Below, piece after piece: positions 59,101-64,000 of a stretch of 64,000 nt of DNA (positions within the stretch are counted from its first letter, which is position 1; each line of letters begins with the position of its first letter). The translations under genes were made by a program, and so were the position numbers. The notes beneath the pieces were generated by a model. The model did no database searches. It was not told the DNA's origin and was given only the letters and a program-made list of their open reading frames with translations. The stretch spans positions 1,054,001 to 1,118,000 of the forward strand of contig JBGAJN010000002.1 of assembly GCA_044224905.1 (NCBI GenBank), written 5' to 3'. Source of the stretch: JBGAJN01 sp044224905. Lineage in GTDB: Bacteria; Verrucomicrobiota; Verrucomicrobiia; Limisphaerales; JBGAJN01.

Positions 59101-62100
59101 ACCGCGACGAGCGGAAGCGATTACGTTCCGCTGAGTGGCAGCGTGATAATTCCGGCCGGCTCCGTATCCGCGGCGGTCAACGTTATTCCAGTGGACGATG
59201 CGATTTCTGAATCGCTCGAATTCGTGCGGCTGACCACGTTGACGAACGCGGCCTACATCATCGATCCTTTGGCGAGCAACGCAACTGTGACCATCATCGA
59301 TGACGACGTGCAAACCGTCACGGTGGTGGCGAGCGATTCCAATGCGCGCGAAGTGGATCTCACGCAGCCTGGTGCGGTGGCGGATACGGGGACGTTCCTC
59401 ATCACCCGCAGCGGTGATCTGTCGAGTCCACTCACGGTTTATTACGCGATGACCGGTACACCGAACAGCGGAGTGACGGCCCTGCACGGCGTAGATTACG
59501 AGGCGCTACCCGGCGTGTTGGTGATTCCCGCTGGCGCGTCGAATGCCGCGGTAACGATTCTGCCGCGCTACGATGGCATTGGCGAAGGGCCTGAGACCGC
59601 CGTGCTTTCACTCGGAGCCGGTTCGACGTCCTACGTGCTCGGTTCGCCGAGTTCCGCGACGGTTACGATCAACGACAGTCCCAGCGATGTGCCCTACATC
59701 GACGTGGTAAATATTTCCAGCGCGGCTGAACCCGCGACCACCGGCACGTTCCGCATCACCGCGCGCGGCGGCACCAATGCGGGCACGCTCACGTACTTCT
59801 ACAGCGTGAGCGGCACGGCAACAGCGGGCGTTGATTACATGATGACGGGGCTCGACACCAACACGCTTCTAGGAACCAACACGATCACGCTCAATAGCGG
59901 CGCTACCGTCACTGCGAACATTACCGTGACGCCCATTAACGACGCGTTGCCTGAGGATTTGGAAACGATCACCCTCACGCTCACTGCGAGCACGAACTAC
60001 TCGACCTATCCGGCCACCGCTGCGGCCACGATGTGGCTGCGCGACGATGATCAGCCCACTGTGTTTGTGGACACACAAGTCGGCACCGCGGGCAGCGCGA
60101 CCATCGTTGAGGGCGCGGCCACAACGCCGGTGAAGTTTTACGTTTCACGCACTGGTTCGACGGCGAGCGCTTTGGACGTGAACTTCACGCTCACGGGTAC
60201 GGCGACGCCGGGAGCGGATTACAACGTCAACATCACCAACGTCGCCACGCTCACGTTCACGAACGCCACGAGCAGCGGCGTGCTCACGATTCCTGCCGGG
60301 GCACTCGGCGCGGACGTGCCAATCGCGGTGCTGAGCGACGCGTTGTTTGAAGGCACCGAGACGATCAACTTTAGCTTTGCCCCCGGGGGGTATTCGCGCG
60401 GGCCGGGCACGGTGATGTATATCGCGGACACCAATGCGGCGCCGCTGATCGCGAGCTTTCCCACGCCTAGTTCTTCGGGTAGCGAAAGCAACACGACGGT
60501 CAATATTCCGGTCATGCTCTCCGCGACTTCCGCTGTGCCGGTGACGGTTGGCTATGTCGTAGGCGCGTCGACGGCATCGGGCACGGCGACCAGCGTGAAT
60601 ACGCAGTCGATTCCTTACTGGGTGCGCGTGGTGCGGAGCGGTCCCACCGTGACCTTCTTTGAATCGACGGACGGCGCGGTTTGGTTGCAGCGCGGCGGTC
60701 CAAGCAATGTCGTGAATTTGCCCACGAACACCTATTACGCCGGCCTCGTTTTCGCACCCGGCTCGGCAACGACCAACACGGCGAGGCTCGATAACTTTTC
60801 CATCGCCGGGCTCACCGCTGGCGGCACGATCGGCTCGGAGCGGGTGGTCAATCTCGGCAACGCCTCCGGCGGGACCAACGTGGTTGCCGGCGGCGTGTAT
60901 TCGTTCACCAACGCCGGCAACGGTGTGCTCAGTGCCTCGACCGCCGACAACTTCCGTTTCGTCTACAAACCGGTGACCAATGCGAGCGATTGCACCGTGA
61001 CGGCGCGCATCGTGGCTTTGGGAACCAATCTGGCTAACGCGCGCGTGGGCGTAATGTTCCGCGCGGACACGAACAATCAGGGCGCAATCTACGCGGCGGC
61101 GATGGCAAACGGCACGGGCGGTTTCATCGCGGCCGTTCGCACCAACTTGAATAGCACGTCCAGCACGCAGTCGCCGGTGACGACGCCGATCTTGCCAGTG
61201 TGGTTCAAGCTCGAACGCACGGGTGATTTGTTCCGCACTTACACCTCCAAAGACGGCGTGACGTGGACCAACCTCGGCGCGACCAATCAGAACATCGCGC
61301 TGGGACCGACGGTGATCGCGGGTCTCGCGGTATCAGCGAAATCCGATGGCAGCATCGCCACCGCGACGTACGACAACGTGAGCATCACACCGTCGCCGGC
61401 CGGTCCGCTGCTCGGGCGAGAAGTGGGTTTCTTGAATGTGGACGGCTCCGAAACTTTCTCCAACGGCGTGTGGACCGTGAATGGGTCCGGCAACGGCATC
61501 GGCGGCGGTAACGACGAAGCGCATCTCACCGGCACCGAAGTGAGTGGTGACTTCACACTCGTGGCGCGGCTGGTTTCACTCAGCGGCGGCGCGGCCAATG
61601 CGCAGGCTGGCGTGATGATGCGGCAGGATCGCACGCATTATTCGCGGCAGATGTACGCGGGCTGGATCAACAACAACAATCTCGAGCAACAGTATCGTGC
61701 TCAGTCCGCCACGACGGCATTTGGCACCGGTGTGGATTACGTGCTGACACCCGGAACGGTGACCTTCGCCCCCGGCGAGTCGAACAAGAACATCATGTTT
61801 ACCGTGATCAATGACACGACGCATGAGCCGAACAACTTGATCACGATCCTGCTCACGAACGCTCAGGGCGCGGGCATTTCCTCCACGGCGAACATTCACG
61901 GTTACACCATCATCGACGACGACGCGCCAGCCGCGAATCCGATAGTCGGCTTCGCTGCGGCGGGAAGTTCGGTGCTCGAGAGTGTGGGCACGACGGCAAT
62001 TTTTGTGACTCTGAGCGCGCCTGCGCCGAGCCCGGTCGCAGTGGATTACGCGGTGATCGGCGGAACGGCGACGAGCGGTGTTGATTTCGATCCGGCTGCG

Positions 62101-64000
62101 GGAACGTTGAATTTCGCTGTTGGCGAAAGCGTGAAAACCATTTCGGTGGCCATCACCAATGACGCGCTGATCGAGAGCAACGAGACGGTGATCGTCGCGT
62201 TGTCCAATCCCGTGGGTGTGACGTTTGGCAGTTTGACGAATCACACGTTGACGATCGTGGATGATGACACGCCGGTCGTCACCATTGTGGCCAGCGATCC
62301 CAACGCGGCCGAAGCCGGGCTCGACCTAGGGCAGTTCACGATCAGCCGCACCGGTCCGGTTACCAATAGCCTCTTGGTGGTGCTCACGCGGACCGGCACG
62401 GCCACGAGCGGCACCGATTACACGGCGATCAGCACGAACATCACGATCCCCGCGGGCGTTTCGAGCGTCAGCACGAACGTCGTCCCCATTCAGGATGCGA
62501 GCAATGAAGGCAGCGAGACGGTGATCCTGGGCATTTTCACCAACGCGGCTTACGTCGTCGGCACACCGAGCAATGCGACCGTTACGATTGCTGACGACGA
62601 TCGCAGCACCGTGAACATCGTGGCGGACATTCCGAACGCGTCCGAAACGCCGGGCAATCCCGGCCAGTTCACCGTCACGCGTTCACTGCCCACGAACGCC
62701 AGCCTTACGGTGAACTTGACGATCTCGGGCACCGCAGTGAACGGCACTGACTACACGAACATCGCTTCCACGGTCGTCTTCGCTGCGGGTCAATCTTCCA
62801 AGACGATCGTCATTACTCCCATCGACGACGGCATCACCGAAGGGCCGGAGCAGGTCACGATTTCGATCGCGAGCGGCAGTTATTTCATCGGAACCAATTC
62901 CTTCGACAACGTCACCATTGCCGACAACGACAACCCGCCGGTTCTTTTCATCTCCAGTCCAACCGCGCAAGGACCACTCGTCGCGTCGAGTAACGGGATC
63001 ATCGTTACCGCGACCGTTACGGATGACGGCGTGCCTCAGCCAGTGACGTTGCAATGGAGTCAGGTCGGCGGACCGGGAGTCGCGACGTTCGAAACGCCCA
63101 CTGCGGCAAGCAGCGCAGTCACCTTCAGCACCAATGGCACGTATGTCCTGCGAGCCTCCGCGACGGACGGGCAGTTCACCGTCAGCGATCAGGTGACCGT
63201 GATTGTGGGGCCGACCATCGCGGCGGCGGATTGGGTGACGCAAGACATGGCTCCGGCTTCTTCGCGTCGCGGCCAGGGATTGGTTATGTGTGGTGTCTTC
63301 ACGTTGAATGGCACCGGTGCCGGCTACTCAGGTGTTACGGCGGACACGGCGCATGTGATGGTGCGGCAGGTTGAAGGCGATTCGAGTCTGGTCGCGCGCT
63401 TGACGAGTGTCACGAACGCCGCTGCGCCATTGGGTGGGCTGACACTGCGCAGCTCGCTTCAACGCGGTGCGCCGCGGGTCGTGCTTGGCTATGTTCCTGG
63501 CGTGGGCTTGCAATGGCGCACTCGCACGGCGAACAACGCTGTCGATGTTGCGGTGACCAACGCGGGCCTGACGTTGCCGGCGTGGCTGAAGATCGAGCGC
63601 AACGTGGCGAGCAGTCTTGTCACCGCGTCGTTTGCTCCCGATGTTGCCGGTACACCCGGGACGTGGACGGTCATGGGTTCCTCCACGATGACCAATCTGG
63701 GCACGCGTCCGAATCTTGGTTTCACCGCGACCGCGAACTCCGCGACCAACACGGCGACGGCGGTCTTCGATAACGTGACGCTGACGCCGTCGATCAACGG
63801 ACCGGCGTTGATTGCGGAGGAGGCGAGTTTTACTCCGACGCAGTCTGGATCATTCGCTGAGAGCAACGGTGTCTATACGATCGCGGGAAGCGCTTCGGGA
63901 ATATTTTACGGCTGGCAGTTTCAGGGCGACATGATGGTCACGGTGAAACACGCCAACGCCACGTCCGGCGCCGGCTCGGCGACTTCCGGCATCCGCATTC
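56167..64000 (+). CDS. Giant secreted metzincin-type protein with PKD, Calx-beta and ConA-like domains, runs off window
   Basis: The frame from ATG 56167 (RBS-like GGGAAA 9 bases upstream) stays open to base 64000: more than 2610 residues, C-terminus missing. Signal segment about 5-22. Residues about 300-560 form a zinc peptidase-like domain with HEIGHCFALAH (His450, His454, His460; Glu451) and a Met-turn-like DIMGG near residue 487, as in metzincins. A PKD-like domain spans about 638-725 and a carboxypeptidase-regulatory-like domain about 733-798. Then come at least nine Calx-beta domains from residue 815 onward (typical ends VVIDDDD, TIIDDD, TIVDDD, TIADDD), ConA/DUF1349-like domains and a further beta domain before the end. 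Likely an exported adhesin-protease. No stop or frameshift seen. An anomalous segment at 60569-61720 is listed separately. Confidence 0.9.
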   Translation, partial: MNRRALFLSLLILFVVVVGLRFSQEKPALQLTATATEETSRTQPVSKISQTKRAEKPSAKAATAVRPVPVIAKPTSADPTLARFQEWYGRYLAASSAEREAMEGEGAKLAQERRPVFKKLITENPREALQQAVPMVVRQELPASILSELEQPLNGVATLRVYQGAPLPGEPRPVRSLTVRKAEFKDGSTYQAYVYGRRAETLTWTAGASLNGVAVDSAFAVNEDPLRRLEVGELPPSTKPSVTICPVSGNKTEGGNLQTGETISDQTPAVETATEIVYFCGGAHIDLYKQTLIMGEGVSGGTFGFTGILPAAPTPSLGIVKVLAIPMSYADQNAVPSTEAALYTTLRDVGDFYAKASFGRLTLVGVVTPPIKLPHNEAWYVNRDTSNGGDIDGEGLEHAHAREEARKLGFDSTDYDCVVVRHNGGPGSYGGLGGGSSVWARSDSMTLWAHEIGHCFALAHANFWDTAGTSAIGAGANQEYGDSYDIMGGGGANGHYNAQAKFQIKWMPSNYVQNVTQSGVYRIYAMDQAVLDPSRRYAMTVLKDSQKTYWGEVRSLFDSNPWVKNGMLLGWRYPNGSGGNLQLIDTTPGSPFAKEDAPISLGNTFSDFESGIHMTTVATNDSPRYVDVVVNFGQFPTNHRPTLLLSASADVVPVGATVTFTATASDADGDALAYAWQHFGDSTVKIVSPNSPVITRTFSSAGTYVVTCTVSDMKGGTTTRNQLITVGSGNSRYTISGRVTQLGQGLQDVAVTANGANGVVSDADGYFTIPNLAANTYVMTPLLYGYTFGEVFENSVNVGPSFDGANFEATPLPVVTISATVSNASELAPVTPGRFTLTRTGDLSQDLVVNVNTALGGATKGTDYTFTPDYVAGSQGFSTFTIPADTNALDIVVTPLVDTIQEGPETVILQLGPGNGYLVGTQSSATVVIDDDDTALPKVSLAATASETTENSGVPAVLTFTRTGATTSNLTVNYSVSGTATSGSDYVPLSGSVIIPAGSVSAAVNVIPVDDAISESLEFVRLTTLTNAAYIIDPLASNATVTIIDDDVQTVTVVASDSNAREVDLTQPGAVADTGTFLITRSGDLSSPLTVYYAMTGTPNSGVTALHGVDYEALPGVLVIPAGASNAAVTILPRYDGIGEGPETAVLSLGAGSTSYVLGSPSSATVTINDSPSDVPYIDVVNISSAAEPATTGTFRITARGGTNAGTLTYFYSVSGTATAGVDYMMTGLDTNTLLGTNTITLNSGATVTANITVTPINDALPEDLETITLTLTASTNYSTYPATAAATMWLRDDDQPTVFVDTQVGTAGSATIVEGAATTPVKFYVSRTGSTASALDVNFTLTGTATPGADYNVNITNVATLTFTNATSSGVLTIPAGALGADVPIAVLSDALFEGTETINFSFAPGGYSRGPGTVMYIADTNAAPLIASFPTPSSSGSESNTTVNIPVMLSATSAVPVTVGYVVGASTASGTATSVNTQSIPYWVRVVRSGPTVTFFESTDGAVWLQRGGPSNVVNLPTNTYYAGLVFAPGSATTNTARLDNFSIAGLTAGGTIGSERVVNLGNASGGTNVVAGGVYSFTNAGNGVLSASTADNFRFVYKPVTNASDCTVTARIVALGTNLANARVGVMFRADTNNQGAIYAAAMANGTGGFIAAVRTNLNSTSSTQSPVTTPILPVWFKLERTGDLFRTYTSKDGVTWTNLGATNQNIALGPTVIAGLAVSAKSDGSIATATYDNVSITPSPAGPLLGREVGFLNVDGSETFSNGVWTVNGSGNGIGGGNDEAHLTGTEVSGDFTLVARLVSLSGGAANAQAGVMMRQDRTHYSRQMYAGWINNNNLEQQYRAQSATTAFGTGVDYVLTPGTVTFAPGESNKNIMFTVINDTTHEPNNLITILLTNAQGAGISSTANIHGYTIIDDDAPAANPIVGFAAAGSSVLESVGTTAIFVTLSAPAPSPVAVDYAVIGGTATSGVDFDPAAGTLNFAVGESVKTISVAITNDALIESNETVIVALSNPVGVTFGSLTNHTLTIVDDDTPVVTIVASDPNAAEAGLDLGQFTISRTGPVTNSLLVVLTRTGTATSGTDYTAISTNITIPAGVSSVSTNVVPIQDASNEGSETVILGIFTNAAYVVGTPSNATVTIADDDRSTVNIVADIPNASETPGNPGQFTVTRSLPTNASLTVNLTISGTAVNGTDYTNIASTVVFAAGQSSKTIVITPIDDGITEGPEQVTISIASGSYFIGTNSFDNVTIADNDNPPVLFISSPTAQGPLVASSNGIIVTATVTDDGVPQPVTLQWSQVGGPGVATFETPTAASSAVTFSTNGTYVLRASATDGQFTVSDQVTVIVGPTIAAADWVTQDMAPASSRRGQGLVMCGVFTLNGTGAGYSGVTADTAHVMVRQVEGDSSLVARLTSVTNAAAPLGGLTLRSSLQRGAPRVVLGYVPGVGLQWRTRTANNAVDVAVTNAGLTLPAWLKIERNVASSLVTASFAPDVAGTPGTWTVMGSSTMTNLGTRPNLGFTATANSATNTATAVFDNVTLTPSINGPALIAEEASFTPTQSGSFAESNGVYTIAGSASGIFYGWQFQGDMMVTVKHANATSGAGSATSGIRI
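60569..61720 (+). other. Segment interrupting a Calx-beta domain, domain order circularly permuted
   Basis: The short direct repeat cgacggcat-NN-ggcac occurs at 60569 and at 61712, 1143 bases (381 codons) apart and in the same codon phase. The Calx-beta domain begun at about 60445 stops at the first copy (GYVVGAST) and continues after the second (TAFGTGVDYVLTPGTVTF) to TIIDDD at 61921. Between them lie the back half of one ConA/DUF1349-like domain (IPYWVRVVRSG ... LDNFSIAGL), one complete copy, and the front half of a third (DFTLVARLVSLSGGAANAQA ... LEQQYRAQS). Joining the outer parts restores a Calx-beta domain; joining the ends of the segment restores a ConA domain. Confidence 0.8.

Noticed and set aside
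1..64000. Insertion sequences, prophage genes or integrases
   Set aside because: No transposase, integrase, phage structural gene or terminal inverted repeats were seen; the one tRNA is not flanked by an attachment-site-like repeat that I could find.

Overview
The window looks like a high-GC piece of a Verrucomicrobiota chromosome, most likely the Pedosphaera/Limisphaera side of the phylum. A planctomycete is the main alternative. The reasons are the many secreted sulfatases, PSD1/DUF1549-DUF1553 and DUF1501 proteins, DUF1080 proteins, prepilin-type proteins, giant Ig-like and Calx-beta proteins, and PQQ-type propellers. The assignment rests on gene content and style only; there is no rRNA or other marker.

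Bases 1-30456 are one dense minus-strand block of about 20 genes with gaps of about 110 bases or less and several ATGA overlaps, so a polycistronic unit is plausible. In transcription order it runs: small ORF, PSD1 cytochrome-domain protein, FGE-like/sialidase fusion, sulfatase, FAD oxidoreductase, two sialidase-like proteins, DUF1501 protein, 2-hydroxyacid dehydrogenase, sulfatase, DUF1080 protein, sulfatase, PhoPQ-related alpha/beta hydrolase, two sulfatases, LamG-sialidase, GH123-like protein, sulfatase, ConA-like protein and a truncated ConA/DUF1080-like protein. Nearly all carry export signals, so this is an extracytoplasmic glycan-degrading and desulfating locus. It contains no recognisable transporter, regulator or active formylglycine-generating enzyme. 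Five consecutive genes (18926-27228) share a nearly common signal peptide and sit exactly between the PSD1 and DUF1501 genes, which are normally adjacent.

Bases 30532-33410 hold a zinc-phospholipase-C-like protein and a secreted N-formylglutamate-amidohydrolase-like protein. A 361-base intergenic region with a good sigma-54-type -24/-12 match then leads into a plus-strand operon: DUF3570 outer-membrane barrel, TlpA-like thioredoxin, and a small DUF4266 lipoprotein with a Cys-Gly-Cys tail. A 955-residue Ig-repeat protein follows.

Bases 38723-47255 are a second minus-strand operon: sulfatase, a 1230-residue TIM barrel/LamG/PQQ-propeller/cytochrome c fusion, a prepilin-like protein, an unknown secreted protein and a PQQ-like propeller. 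Bases 47324-56029 are mixed and mostly ordinary: esterase, SnoaL-like protein, DUF5808 membrane protein, GNAT, PTP-like phosphatase, an eighth sulfatase, a 52-residue membrane protein, cytochrome c, nadB, an LEA14-like lipoprotein, tRNA-Val(CAC) and trpB.

From 56167 to the window end runs a giant secreted metzincin-type protease/adhesin (more than 2600 residues) with PKD, carboxypeptidase-regulatory-like, many Calx-beta and ConA-like domains. Inside it a 1143-base in-frame segment interrupts a Calx-beta domain, and its own domain boundaries are circularly permuted. Joining the two sides at a shared micro-repeat restores both broken domains, pointing to integration of a circularised repeat unit or to a misassembly. 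This is the most unusual structure in the window.
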